A stretch of DNA of 64,000 nt, from NCBI GenBank assembly GCA_963707125.1, contig CAVPOU010000024.1:124001-188000 (forward strand). The letters run 5' to 3'. Every line of letters begins with the position of its first letter. Positions within the stretch are counted from its first letter, which is position 1. This stretch comes from CAVPDE01 sp963707125. Lineage in GTDB: Bacteria; Desulfobacterota; DSM-4660; Desulfatiglandales; HGW-15. The notes under the pieces are model-generated. The model made no database searches and was not told the origin of the DNA. It worked only from the letters and a program-made list of their open reading frames with translations. Shown in pieces: positions 7,022 to 15,563 of this stretch. The position numbers and the translations under genes are program-made.

Positions 7022-8386
7022 TCAACACTGGCATGTTCCTGGTTTGAAAGGGCATCGGCCCAGTTCCAGCTTGTCTCTCGGCTGACTGCCATACTCGTCA
7101 AAATGGATACCTTTATTGGAACCAAATTGGTTGAGCAGATTTGCCAGGATGACGGAGGTCTCAGCCGTGAGCTTGACGCAACCAAGAGGATTCTCCTGTT
7201 CGTCAAAGTCGAAGAGAAGTTTTCTGCAGTTGAGGGAGCCGAATTGATTCAGAAACCGGCTTTTGAATTCCTTCACCAGAGCACCGGCATCTCTCATATC
7301 ATCACCAGGGGTATCTCTCCCCATAAGGTAACCTAAAGCAATCACCCCTCCCGTGAACGCTCCGCAGAGTTCCTCGGTGGATCCTCCAATGCCCCCACCG
7401 AAAACCGACGCGGCTTTTGTGGCTTCAGGACGCGCTTTCTGAGAGAATATCTCCAGCACTGTTTTTGTGATCACTTCAGCGCAGTGAAACCCCGATTGAT
7501 AGTGTCCATAAACCTTTTTCCTGATTTCCTTGTTTTCCATCGGGCTGCTCTTCAATCCCTTTTCATCCACTCCTTGCCCTTTCTCAAGAGGTTTAACGGC
7601 CTCGATTCTTGCAGAGGCCAGGGCATTTTCGAGTCCCTTTCCAGGAAGCCACTCCCTGATGAAATCCCGGCTCGCCTCTACCGGGGTGACCTTCACCTCC
7701 TCAAATCCTATTTCTTCAAGCATTCGCTTGATGGCTTCAACCCTTTCAGCGCCACCGATGCAGGCGGAGATCAGTGAGAGATCTTTTCGAACTTCTTCCG
7801 GCAGCGGGGAAGTGGCGACCACGTCTGATACGGCCAGTCTTCCTCCGGGCTTGAGCACTCTGTAGGCATCACGGAAAACCTTTTCTTTTTCCGGGGACAG
7901 GTTAATCACGCAGTTGGAGATAATGACGTCCACGCTTTTATCTTCCGCGGGCAGATGCTCTATTTCGCCCAGCCTGAATTCCACATTTTTCAAGCCCGCC
8001 TTTTCTGCGTTTTCCCTCGCCCTGCTGACCATCTCAGGGGTCATGTCCACTCCAATGACTTTGCCTGTTTCCCCGACAGCCGATGCCGCCAGAAAACAGT
8101 CGATCCCTCCGCCGCTGCCAAGGTCCAGAACCGTCTCCCCAGGCTTCAAAGAAGCCATGGCCGTTGGATTGCCGCAACCGAGGCCCATGTTCGCCTCGTC
8201 CGGAACAGAGCTGATCTCCTCTTTAGAGTATCCCAGGTCAAAGGTCCTCTTTTCGATGGAGTCTTGAAGAGTACCGCAACACGACGGTTGCTTGCTCGGG
8301 CCCGAGGAAGAACCACCTCCCTTTGCCAGCCCTGCATACCTCTGCCTAACTTCCCGACGAATTTCTTCCTGACTTTTGTTTTCCAT
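7022..8386 (-). CDS. arsM: ArsM arsenite methyltransferase fused to a C_GCAxxG_C_C domain
   Basis: This 454-residue protein joins two units. Residues about 1-270 form an SAM-dependent arsenite methyltransferase: SAM motif VLDLGSGGG (87-95), plus cysteines C36/C37, C71, C159 and C209, as expected for As(III) binding. From M283 (MENKEIRKKVYGHY) begins a C_GCAxxG_C_C redox-type domain with FHCAEV, FGGGIGG and CGAFTGG, ending in CPFKPGTCQC. The second unit starts with its own methionine and looks like a once-separate gene. ArsM makes methylated arsenicals; the role of the C_GCAxxG_C_C part is unknown, perhaps thiol redox. An ArsR gene and matching operators lie upstream. Confidence 0.92.
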   Translation of the reverse strand: MENKSQEEIRREVRQRYAGLAKGGGSSSGPSKQPSCCGTLQDSIEKRTFDLGYSKEEISSVPDEANMGLGCGNPTAMASLKPGETVLDLGSGGGIDCFLAASAVGETGKVIGVDMTPEMVSRARENAEKAGLKNVEFRLGEIEHLPAEDKSVDVIISNCVINLSPEKEKVFRDAYRVLKPGGRLAVSDVVATSPLPEEVRKDLSLISACIGGAERVEAIKRMLEEIGFEEVKVTPVEASRDFIREWLPGKGLENALASARIEAVKPLEKGQGVDEKGLKSSPMENKEIRKKVYGHYQSGFHCAEVITKTVLEIFSQKARPEATKAASVFGGGIGGSTEELCGAFTGGVIALGYLMGRDTPGDDMRDAGALVKEFKSRFLNQFGSLNCRKLLFDFDEQENPLGCVKLTAETSVILANLLNQFGSNKGIHFDEYGSQPRDKLELGRCPFKPGTCQC

Positions 8387-8408
8387 GATGATCCTCCGTT
8401 CTTGCGAT

Positions 8409-8428
8409 ATTTCGACATATATCGAAAT
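8409..8428. promoter_or_regulatory. ArsR-type operator upstream of arsM
   Basis: ATTTCGACATATATCGAAAT is a near-perfect palindrome 22 bases before the arsM start. It shares TTCGACATAT with the perfect palindrome at the start of arsR, so both are probably bound by the same ArsR protein. Confidence 0.75.
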
Positions 8429-8453
8429 TATGAATAAAAAATAATAAGACCCC

Positions 8454-8777
8454 CTACCTCTTCACTTGAAAAAAGCCCTCCAGATTCTTGAGCGCTTCCG
8501 GATCAACCCAGCATTCAATTTTCTGCCCTGATCTCTTCATCTTAATAAGGCCTGCCTGGCGCAGCTCCCTAATGTGATGAGACACCGTGGAGGGGACAAT
8601 ATCCAGATCTTTGGCCACATCGCCCACACAGGTGCTCTCGTGAGCCTCAAAACTCCAAACAGTCCCCGGCACGCAGCACGATACAAGGCGAAGAAATATC
8701 TTCAGCCGGTTTGGATTCGAAAGGGCCTTGAATATCTCGGAGAATTTTTCAACGTTATCATTTTTATTGTTCGACAT
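8454..8777 (-). CDS. arsR: ArsR/SmtB-family metalloregulator
   Basis: A 107-residue winged-helix repressor. It begins with the usual EIFKALSNPNRLKIFLRL helix, has a cysteine pair SCC and a further Cys in ESTCVGDVAKDL, then the recognition segment VPSTVSHHIRELRQAGLIKMKRSGQKIE. The Cys placement (about residues 34-35 and 50) differs from the classical ELCVCDL site and could form another As(III)/metal site. ArsR proteins release DNA on binding arsenite. The start codon sits inside a perfect palindrome and there is no clear Shine-Dalgarno, so the mRNA may be leaderless. The downstream arsM fusion is the likely target. Confidence 0.92.
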   Translation of the reverse strand: MSNNKNDNVEKFSEIFKALSNPNRLKIFLRLVSCCVPGTVWSFEAHESTCVGDVAKDLDIVPSTVSHHIRELRQAGLIKMKRSGQKIECWVDPEALKNLEGFFQVKR

Positions 8778-8785
8778 ATGTCGAA
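8770..8785. promoter_or_regulatory. ArsR operator overlapping the arsR start codon
   Basis: TTCGACATATGTCGAA is a perfect 16-base palindrome whose central CATATG contains the arsR ATG. It shares its half-site with 8409-8428, which supports autoregulation plus control of arsM. Confidence 0.78.
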
Positions 8786-8992
8786 TTTAGCAATTCTCTT
8801 TACGCTTGTCAATAACTTTTTTCACCATGGCTCCTAATCCGGACATTTTGGCTACGAGCAAAGTAGATAGTGGGCCATTGGTATCTTTTCCTTCGTTCCA
8901 AGGGCTCCCGGCCTGCTCATTTCAGAAAAGACACCAATAGCCCACAAAAACTTTTCAACAAGTTGCCAAAAAGCTGCTGGCTAACCCCAATC

Positions 8993-11470
8993 TCATCTTC
9001 CTTCCCTTGTTTCCCGTAACGTGAGCCGGAAGACAAGGGCCGAAAACAAATAGAGCCCTGCTGCAACCAGCATGGTCATTCGCAACCCGGCGCTCATGCT
9101 GATCATCTTGCCAAGAACAGCGCCAATGACCGATGCGCACCCGTTGATCCCCCACGCCCAAGGAACGAGCAGGGGAAACGGGCTGCAAATCTCGCGAAGC
9201 CCAATGGGAAGGGGCCAACCCAGGAAAAAAGATAGGGTGCCCACCATGACCACTGTGAGGGCGAGCCTTCCGCCAAACGCCCAGCCAAGCGCCCATGCAA
9301 ACAGCCTCTCCTCCAGAAGAGCCTGAACAAGGACCCAGGCACACACACAGGTCACCGCAACCCAAAGCGACTTGCTCTTAACATGCCTGACGGTCAAACT
9401 GCCACACCCTGCGAAAACAAGGACGGCGCCTAGCACTACTGCCGTTGAATAAATGGGATGGGAGAGAAGAAGGATGTATTTTGGGAGAAGAGCCATCTCA
9501 AGAAACATGAACGCAACGCCAATGGAACCGAAATAGAACAGCGTGCCGAGAACTTCCTGTGCGGACAAACCGCCCTGTGCCCGCACGCGGGCACGTCGAA
9601 GAAAGAAAAGAGGAAGAAGGATCAGAGCCCCACCAGCAATGACGGCTTGCACCAGGGTCGCGATGACGAGGATATATCCGATTTCAACGAAAGGCAGAGA
9701 TTCTCTGCGGAGTTGCTGGAGAAGAGTTAACGCTTTGTCCCAGCGAAAGAAGTGGGAGAAGTAGGGTCTATCATCCGTCGCAGGAGACACGTCAAAGACG
9801 TAATCCTCAAGAAAGGTTTCTGCCTCAGGTCCTGCCAGGGAAGTCGCTCCCTTGAAATAGTAGGCCTCTTTCAGGACATCGTAGCGATTGGCCATGTCCT
9901 CCTTCATCCCGGCATAGTAGTCCACGTCAAAACTTCTCTGGTCACAGAAGGTCGTGATTCTTTCTATCTCCTCGGGTGTGAAGGGAGTCCTTGAAATAAG
10001 AATGGTCGAAGTCTTCCAGCTTCGAATGAAGATGATGTGCTCTTCAGGCTTCTCTGAAAGGCCTGCCTCTCGCAGCGCGGATACCGCTGTGGAGAAAACT
10101 CTCAAAGAGTCTCTGGGAGGCAGTTTGAGCCAGCGAGTGACAGCCAGGATCCCTGAATCGCTGAGTCGGGAAAGATAAAGAGCAAAAGCCTCCCTGGTGT
10201 AGAGATAACTCTCTGCAGCAGAGTAAAGACCCGCGGCTGAACCCCCAAAGGAATCGAGCAAAGAAAGCTGGATCAGGTCAAATCGATCCTCTGTCTCATG
10301 AAGAAACTGGCGCGCTTCTCGGATCAGAAGTTTCACTTCCGGTCTCGAATACAGAGGCCCGGAGAAGTCTGCGAAAGGGCCTGTCATGAGTTCAGCGACT
10401 TGCGGGTTGGCCTCTAGCGCGACAATTTTCAAAGCGCTGTGTCTTAGCGAGAGCAGCACATCCGTCCCCCCTCCTGCCCCAATAACAAGGACCTTTTGCG
10501 GATGCCTGACGTGGTAAGGCAGAGCCATGGTCGTGAAGTCCAGGTGCTCCAGCTCATTCAGATCGCCTTTGAATCTGCTGATCGTGCTCACGGCGTCGCC
10601 ATCTGAAAAAATGGCTTTCTGTTGAGGAAGAATCCCCGCTTGCCCTTTTCCATCCAGACCGTAATTCAGACTTAGTCCAGGCACCTCCCTGATGAGGGAG
10701 CTTCCGACCACATGGATCAGACCCAGCGGCCCTTCCCTCTCCGCTTCCACCCTGGCATCCGGAAAGGCCATGGTCATAGGGAAGGCCTTTGTGTGATGGA
10801 TTTGGGGAACTGGAGGCAGTAGAACATAACATGCCAAGATCAGTGTGCCTGAGACGGGAAGAACCAGGATCCCCTTGCGGCCCCATGCCGTGCGCATGCA
10901 GCACCAACCTGCCCCGGCAAGAACCAGTCCGCTCAGCAGAGGGAGTAGCGCCCATGGAGGTCCCAAATACAAAGCAGGCACTATAGCCATGCAACCAAAT
11001 CCCGCGCCCAGGAGATCTGCTGCATACAGCCGCGGCACATCTCTGCCGGCTGCAGACAGGATGATGCCGACAATCCCTCCCGACAGAAGAAACGGGACGG
11101 CCATGACTAGGTAGGTGGCAAACATTCTGACCCACTCTTTGTTTTGCCACACAAGCTGAAGAGGGTCTAAACCGATTTGTTGGGACAGGCTGAAGGCAAG
11201 AGGAAAAGAAAGAGAAGCAGCCCCTGCAAGAATGACCAGCCAGGCATCCATGTTTCTGTAAACCCGCCTGGACAGGAGGAAGAGGAACGACCCGGCTGCG
11301 CCAAATCCAAGGAGGGCCAGGCTGATGACCATGTAGGCGAAGTGATACCAGAGGCTGATGGAAAGCAGCCGCATCAGGAGGATTTCATAAGCAAGGACAG
11401 AGGCGGAAGTGCAGAAGAGAAGGACGGCGTGATGCGAGGTCGCAATAGGTGTCTTGGTTTTGCCTTCCAT
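8993..11470 (-). CDS. Membrane-embedded spermidine synthase-like methyltransferase-fold protein
   Basis: The 825-residue protein has hydrophobic segments in residues about 13-215, a soluble spermidine-synthase-like Rossmann domain (about 235-590) and a second membrane block to the C-terminus. The soluble part shows VLVIGAGGGTDVLLSL (nucleotide-binding loop), IVALEANPQV and DLIQLSLLDSFGGSAAGLYSAAE, the last corresponding to the aminopropyltransferase active-site loop. Such fused proteins are widespread, but their substrates are not known; they are often miscalled speE. The gene follows pcm with an 18-base gap and is probably co-transcribed with it. I give no substrate. Confidence 0.85.
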   Translation of the reverse strand: MEGKTKTPIATSHHAVLLFCTSASVLAYEILLMRLLSISLWYHFAYMVISLALLGFGAAGSFLFLLSRRVYRNMDAWLVILAGAASLSFPLAFSLSQQIGLDPLQLVWQNKEWVRMFATYLVMAVPFLLSGGIVGIILSAAGRDVPRLYAADLLGAGFGCMAIVPALYLGPPWALLPLLSGLVLAGAGWCCMRTAWGRKGILVLPVSGTLILACYVLLPPVPQIHHTKAFPMTMAFPDARVEAEREGPLGLIHVVGSSLIREVPGLSLNYGLDGKGQAGILPQQKAIFSDGDAVSTISRFKGDLNELEHLDFTTMALPYHVRHPQKVLVIGAGGGTDVLLSLRHSALKIVALEANPQVAELMTGPFADFSGPLYSRPEVKLLIREARQFLHETEDRFDLIQLSLLDSFGGSAAGLYSAAESYLYTREAFALYLSRLSDSGILAVTRWLKLPPRDSLRVFSTAVSALREAGLSEKPEEHIIFIRSWKTSTILISRTPFTPEEIERITTFCDQRSFDVDYYAGMKEDMANRYDVLKEAYYFKGATSLAGPEAETFLEDYVFDVSPATDDRPYFSHFFRWDKALTLLQQLRRESLPFVEIGYILVIATLVQAVIAGGALILLPLFFLRRARVRAQGGLSAQEVLGTLFYFGSIGVAFMFLEMALLPKYILLLSHPIYSTAVVLGAVLVFAGCGSLTVRHVKSKSLWVAVTCVCAWVLVQALLEERLFAWALGWAFGGRLALTVVMVGTLSFFLGWPLPIGLREICSPFPLLVPWAWGINGCASVIGAVLGKMISMSAGLRMTMLVAAGLYLFSALVFRLTLRETREGR

Positions 11471-11488
11471 CGCTTGACCGTTGAAGGG

Positions 11489-12232
11489 CTAATCTTCCTT
11501 GCCTGAGCGGGTCAGGGGAACAAAACGAACGGGAATGGACTTCCTCATGGTTATGGCGCCCGTCTCGGACTTTTCCACCATGGTGAGATACTGGACAGAG
11601 TAAGCTGCCCCCACCGGAATACACATCTTGCCTCCGGGCTTCAACTGCTTGAGCAAAGGAGGGGGCACCAGGCTCGCTGCGCATGTGACGATGATTCGAT
11701 CAAAAGGGGCTTCTTCTTCCCATCCGTAGTATCCGTCGCCGATCCTCACCCGCACGTTCGCGTATTTCAAGCGCTTCAGACGTTCCTCTGCCTGAAGGGC
11801 CAGCGCTTCGACGATCTCAATGGTAAAGACATCCTTCACCAAGAAAGAGAGAACCGCAGCCTGATACCCGGAACCTGCTCCCACCTCCAGCACCTTGTGA
11901 TCCGATTTGACTTCAAGCAGTTCGGTCATGAGAGCGACAATGTAAGGCTGCGAGATCGTCTGCCCGTATCCAATGGGGAGGGGGAAATCACCATATGCCG
12001 CCGACTGAAGCTTTTTCTCCACAAAATGATGCCGCGGCACAGTCCGCATGGCCGTGAGCACCCTTGGGTCCTTTACGGGATCTCGATAATCAGGAGCATC
12101 AGAGATCTGCTCCTTCACCATTTTCTCACGGAGGAGACGAAATTCGATTTCGGCGGGATCTTTGGCAGACGCATCGAGGACCAGACCAAGCCCCAGCAGG
12201 AGGGAAGAAAGGATGTAACTCTTTTTGAGCAC
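11489..12232 (-). CDS. pcm: Exported protein-L-isoaspartate O-methyltransferase
   Basis: The product is 247 residues with an N-terminal signal-like stretch (about 1-23, ending DASA). It then carries the PCMT fold: RVLTAMRTVPRHHFV, AYGDFPLPIGYGQTISQPYIVA, the SAM motif VLEVGAGSGYQAAVL and FDRIIVTCAA. Pcm repairs isoaspartyl residues in aged proteins by methylation. A predicted export signal is seen in some anaerobes and would place it in the periplasm, where SAM is not expected; the signal could instead be a membrane anchor. GTG start preceded by GGAG. It lies 18 bases upstream of the spermidine-synthase-like gene. Confidence 0.92.
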   Translation of the reverse strand: MLKKSYILSSLLLGLGLVLDASAKDPAEIEFRLLREKMVKEQISDAPDYRDPVKDPRVLTAMRTVPRHHFVEKKLQSAAYGDFPLPIGYGQTISQPYIVALMTELLEVKSDHKVLEVGAGSGYQAAVLSFLVKDVFTIEIVEALALQAEERLKRLKYANVRVRIGDGYYGWEEEAPFDRIIVTCAASLVPPPLLKQLKPGGKMCIPVGAAYSVQYLTMVEKSETGAITMRKSIPVRFVPLTRSGKED

Positions 12233-12415
12233 GGTTTCTCCGCTGCTTTGTTGCCGTCATTTTCCAGTGCCTGGTGTATTCTCGTCCCCGCGTGAGGTTC
12301 TGTCAATCGAATCTCACATAAGGCTTGCCATAGCCCTGAATTTTCCGTAACCTCAATGTTCAATGGGAAATGATCAATGTTCAATGATCGATGAAACGAG
12401 GATTTCCTAAGACCT

Positions 12416-12988
12416 ATGATCCCTTCGGTACAGCAGTGTTTCGCCCTAATGACAAAATATGCCATGCTGGAAAACATTAAAGCCCATTCCATTATGGTAG
12501 AGAAAATTGCTTCTCTGATGGCTCGAGGGCTTCGGGAGGCTGGAGAGAGCCTCTCGCTCGACAAGGTGACTGCAGGAGCCCTGATGCACGACATCGCAAA
12601 AACCCAGTCCTTGAAAACGAAGGAAGATCACAGCGCCAAAGGCGTTGAAATCTGCCTTCAGAACCATCTTGATGAGATTGCGGACATCGTGGCCGAACAT
12701 GTTGTCCTGAAGGCCTTTATGAAAGAGGGTCCCGTGATCGAGAAAGAGATTGTCTATTATGCGGACAAAAGAGTGAATCACGACAAGATCGTCAGCCTTG
12801 AAGAAAGGCTGGCCTATCTCATCACGCAATACGGTAAAGGGGATGAAAGGCTGATCCGGAGGATGGGTAGGAATTTCGATCTGTGCAAGCAAGTTGAAAA
12901 CAAACTGTTTGCAAAGCTTCCTTTCACGCCCGACCAAATTGCTGAAAGGATTATGACAGCGATGGGTTCGTCTTTTCAAAAGGGATAG
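12416..12988 (+). CDS. HD-domain phosphohydrolase
   Basis: A 190-residue HD-domain protein. The metal-binding residues are visible as IKAHSIMVEKIA (first His), GALMHDIAKTQ (HD pair) and the later HSAKG and HVV segments with a distal Asp in DKRV. Small single-domain HD proteins of this type hydrolyse nucleotides or phosphate esters; the substrate is unknown. It starts a short plus-strand run with two small genes, 9 and 11 bases apart, which suggests one transcript. The upstream 180 bases carry CAATGTTCAATGATC-like repeats and no clear promoter. Confidence 0.87.
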   Translation: MIPSVQQCFALMTKYAMLENIKAHSIMVEKIASLMARGLREAGESLSLDKVTAGALMHDIAKTQSLKTKEDHSAKGVEICLQNHLDEIADIVAEHVVLKAFMKEGPVIEKEIVYYADKRVNHDKIVSLEERLAYLITQYGKGDERLIRRMGRNFDLCKQVENKLFAKLPFTPDQIAERIMTAMGSSFQKG

Positions 12989-12997
12989 GGGTCTACC

Positions 12998-13339
12998 ATG
13001 AATGGAAGTCTGTACGTCCTCCTGATCCTGCTGCTTGGTTCCCTGGGGATTTCTACCGGAGCCGCTTTGGCCGCGGAGCCGTGGCCTGCCCCCCCGAGCC
13101 ATGAAGAAATCGTCTCAACCCTGCACCGCGTCCAGACCAAAGACCTCAGTGAGGACTTCGAGAAACAACTGAGATCTCTCTTGAAAGATTTGGAAAAACT
13201 CGAAAAGGAAGCCAAAGACAAAATGACCAAAGAGATCCTGCCTTACCTCAGAGAGGAAATCGAAAAAATCAAGAAATGGCTCAAGGAGTTCCGTTTGGAA
13301 AAGGAAAAAGAGGATCCGCCTGAGAGAAGAAGGATCTGA
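12998..13339 (+). CDS. Small exported coiled-coil protein, function unknown
   Basis: A 113-residue protein with a signal peptide (about 1-25, ending ALAAEP). The mature part is very rich in Lys and Glu and almost wholly helical (residues about 45-105), predicted to form a coiled coil. It starts 9 bases after the HD gene and is followed 11 bases later by another small helical protein. I recognise no family. Signal peptide and coiled coil are seen in the sequence; a periplasmic location is inferred. Confidence 0.75.
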   Translation: MNGSLYVLLILLLGSLGISTGAALAAEPWPAPPSHEEIVSTLHRVQTKDLSEDFEKQLRSLLKDLEKLEKEAKDKMTKEILPYLREEIEKIKKWLKEFRLEKEKEDPPERRRI

Positions 13340-13350
13340 CAGGGTGACCT

Positions 13351-13551
13351 ATGTCTGTCCGGATGATTGCACGCGATCTCTATCGGTTACAGCAGGAAGT
13401 GGATAAGCTCGAAAGCCGGTTGAAGGCATGCTCTCTTGCAAAGCGAGAGGAACTTGAAGACCAGCTGCGCAAGGCGAGAGCAGAGAAGGATCGGGTCAAA
13501 CGCCTACTCGAGGGAAGCAAAGAAGAGCCTCCCTATCGGAAACCGAGATAG
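13351..13551 (+). CDS. Small helical protein, function unknown
   Basis: The product is 66 residues, highly charged, with heptad-like LYRLQQEVDKLESRL and LEDQLRKARAEKDRV segments, so probably a short coiled coil. It has no signal peptide. The gene follows the exported coiled-coil gene by 11 bases with a GGTGA ribosome site, and ends next to a long inverted repeat that may terminate this run. No family recognised. Confidence 0.65.
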   Translation: MSVRMIARDLYRLQQEVDKLESRLKACSLAKREELEDQLRKARAEKDRVKRLLEGSKEEPPYRKPR

Positions 13552-13556
13552 GAAAG

Positions 13557-13651
13557 ACGGTACACGGCCCACGGCTCAAGGTACACGGCAAAAACAAACA
13601 GAAGAAGGGCTTCCGTGTACCGTGTACCGTGTGCCGTGAGCCGCGCACCGT
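13557..13651. repeat. 32-bp inverted repeat between convergent genes
   Basis: The left arm (13557-13588) and right arm (13620-13651) are about 80% complementary, built from GGTACACGG/CCGTGTACC units. It fills the gap between the end of the small helical gene (13551) and the end of the primase-helicase gene (13654). It could act as a two-way terminator or be a mobile palindromic repeat. Confidence 0.7.
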
Positions 13652-13653
13652 TC

Positions 13654-15426
13654 CTATATCTCTTTGAACCCCCAATAAGGATATTCCAGCACATACTCAC
13701 TCACCCTGCCGGGGCTGTTTTCACGGCTTGCTACGAGCCAGAGGATGCTCTTTCTTTCCCCGGAAGAAAAGGGATCCAGAGGATCCCAGCTTGGTGAAAG
13801 AATCATCGCATTGTCCGCACTGTACTCGATATCTCCCGACTCCTTGAAGGCCGCCAGATCCGGCTTTTCATCGTAATGTCCCTCCATGCCACGGGAGAGT
13901 TCCGATACGACAAGGAAGGCGACATTCTGCTCGTCTCGAATGGATTCCATGTTCCGGAGCCACTCATCGATCCCGGTTCTCCTCTCGGAGAGATTCTTGA
14001 ACGGCAACTTGTGAAGGCTGTCCACAACCACCAGGACCCGATCCTGCCGGGTCTCGTGTTTGATAAAATCAATTTGCCTTCTCATGATATCAGGGCTCAG
14101 TTTCCTGTCCGTGACCACTCGATAGTTCTGAAGCAGGTCCCTGAAATCTGCAAAGGCCTTTTCGAGTCTCTCCGAGGCCGCCTTGTCCAGCTTTTGAAGC
14201 CGCACTTCTTCTTCGGCAAGGTGGCTCAACCGGCATATGGTTCTTGTATAGATCTTCTGGCGCCCGTTTTCAAAGTCATAGTAGATGACCGGGGTTTTCC
14301 TCCTCGCCATCTCCGTGGAGACCTGCATGAAAAAGCAAGACTTCCCTGCCTTGGGCTGGCCTCCAAGAATATTGATCCCGCGTATGCCGTTCACTGCCAG
14401 ATCCAGTTTTTCGAAACCGGCACTCAGCCCCAGAAGCTTTCTCCCCCGATCTCTCTCGAGCTGCTGGAAAAACCTCACGTGCTCCTTTTCCGCTGAAGAA
14501 AAAGGAGAGAAAGATTCGGACGTCTTGATCATGGAGGAGATGGCGATCCGGAAATTTTTCCCTTTTTCCTTGGCGAGATCGCACAGGCCGTATCCTCTCT
14601 TGTAGCTGGAATGCCACTTGAGGATTCTCGCTTTGTAACCCAGTTTCGTTGCAAGAGCGCGGGCCGCGAGTTGCGCCTCAGGGGCATTGTTCGTCAGCAG
14701 GAAGACATGATTCACATACGCGAGCCTTTCCTGCTCAATGGTTTCAAGGACCGAAAACCCCGGGACACCAATGACGGGATAACCCAGTTCCTTGAGGGTG
14801 AGAAGGTTGTTTTCTCCGTCCACGATGAAAAGGGTGCCCTCTTCGCATCGCTCTATGTCCTGAACATTGAAGACCCGGAACTCTTCTGCGAAAAACTTCT
14901 CATCCCCGTACCAGAACTGATCCTCTTCACGACCCGGCATCACACATCGCGCCGCATAGCAGTTGCCGTCCTCCTGGAAATAGGGATAGACGAGGTAGCG
15001 GCCGTTATATCCGATTCTCAACTCCTCTACCGCCCCTCTTGAAACACCGAAGTCATTGAAGTGGGCGTACTCACCCTCTCCCATCAGCGTTCTGAACTTC
15101 TTGACCTCGTTGTTCAGGTTTCTGCTGGGATAAACCACATCCCGCACATGGATTTCCCGATCAGGATCGTAGCCGGGCACCTTTTGAGCATCGATCCCCA
15201 TCAATCGCGCAAAATGGGGGGCAAATCCCCCTGGCCTGCACCGGTCCAAGCACCGGAAGTACCCCATAAAGAAGCTCTCCGGGTCAAGATAGGCAACCAG
15301 GGTGCCTCCCCCTTTTTTCTCCTCAGACCCGCAAAAGGGGCAAGAAGCTTTCAGAAGATGATCTTCGATCTTCGCTCCTGGAATGTGCTCCAGATAGAAA
15401 TTCTGTATCGCTTCAGGACGCTCCAT
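13654..15426 (-). CDS. DnaG/DnaB-like primase-helicase
   Basis: This 590-residue protein combines three parts. The first is an N-terminal DnaG-type zinc ribbon (CPFC about residue 29, then FRCLDRC). The second is a TOPRIM-like middle with VDGENNLLTLKELGYPVIGVPG (about 208-230) and VFLLTNNAP. The third is a C-terminal RecA-fold DnaB-like helicase with Walker A GGQPKAGKS and VLVVVDSLHKL as Walker B. The organisation matches phage T7 gp4/Twinkle-like proteins. The second TOPRIM motif reads TNN instead of DxD, so the primase may be inactive. No phage genes are nearby. The family is clear; the role (repair, plasmid or prophage remnant) is open. Confidence 0.8.
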   Translation of the reverse strand: MERPEAIQNFYLEHIPGAKIEDHLLKASCPFCGSEEKKGGGTLVAYLDPESFFMGYFRCLDRCRPGGFAPHFARLMGIDAQKVPGYDPDREIHVRDVVYPSRNLNNEVKKFRTLMGEGEYAHFNDFGVSRGAVEELRIGYNGRYLVYPYFQEDGNCYAARCVMPGREEDQFWYGDEKFFAEEFRVFNVQDIERCEEGTLFIVDGENNLLTLKELGYPVIGVPGFSVLETIEQERLAYVNHVFLLTNNAPEAQLAARALATKLGYKARILKWHSSYKRGYGLCDLAKEKGKNFRIAISSMIKTSESFSPFSSAEKEHVRFFQQLERDRGRKLLGLSAGFEKLDLAVNGIRGINILGGQPKAGKSCFFMQVSTEMARRKTPVIYYDFENGRQKIYTRTICRLSHLAEEEVRLQKLDKAASERLEKAFADFRDLLQNYRVVTDRKLSPDIMRRQIDFIKHETRQDRVLVVVDSLHKLPFKNLSERRTGIDEWLRNMESIRDEQNVAFLVVSELSRGMEGHYDEKPDLAAFKESGDIEYSADNAMILSPSWDPLDPFSSGERKSILWLVASRENSPGRVSEYVLEYPYWGFKEI

Positions 15427-15563
15427 AAACTGATGCCTCCGGTATCTATTGCCAGCATTTGCCTAGGCCTCTCCTCTTGTCACAATCAAAGAGGGGAAAG
15501 CCGTCCGGCGCCTAACATTTTAGCACAGGGTTTCCGGTTAAGCAAAGATGAGAATGAAGTCTG

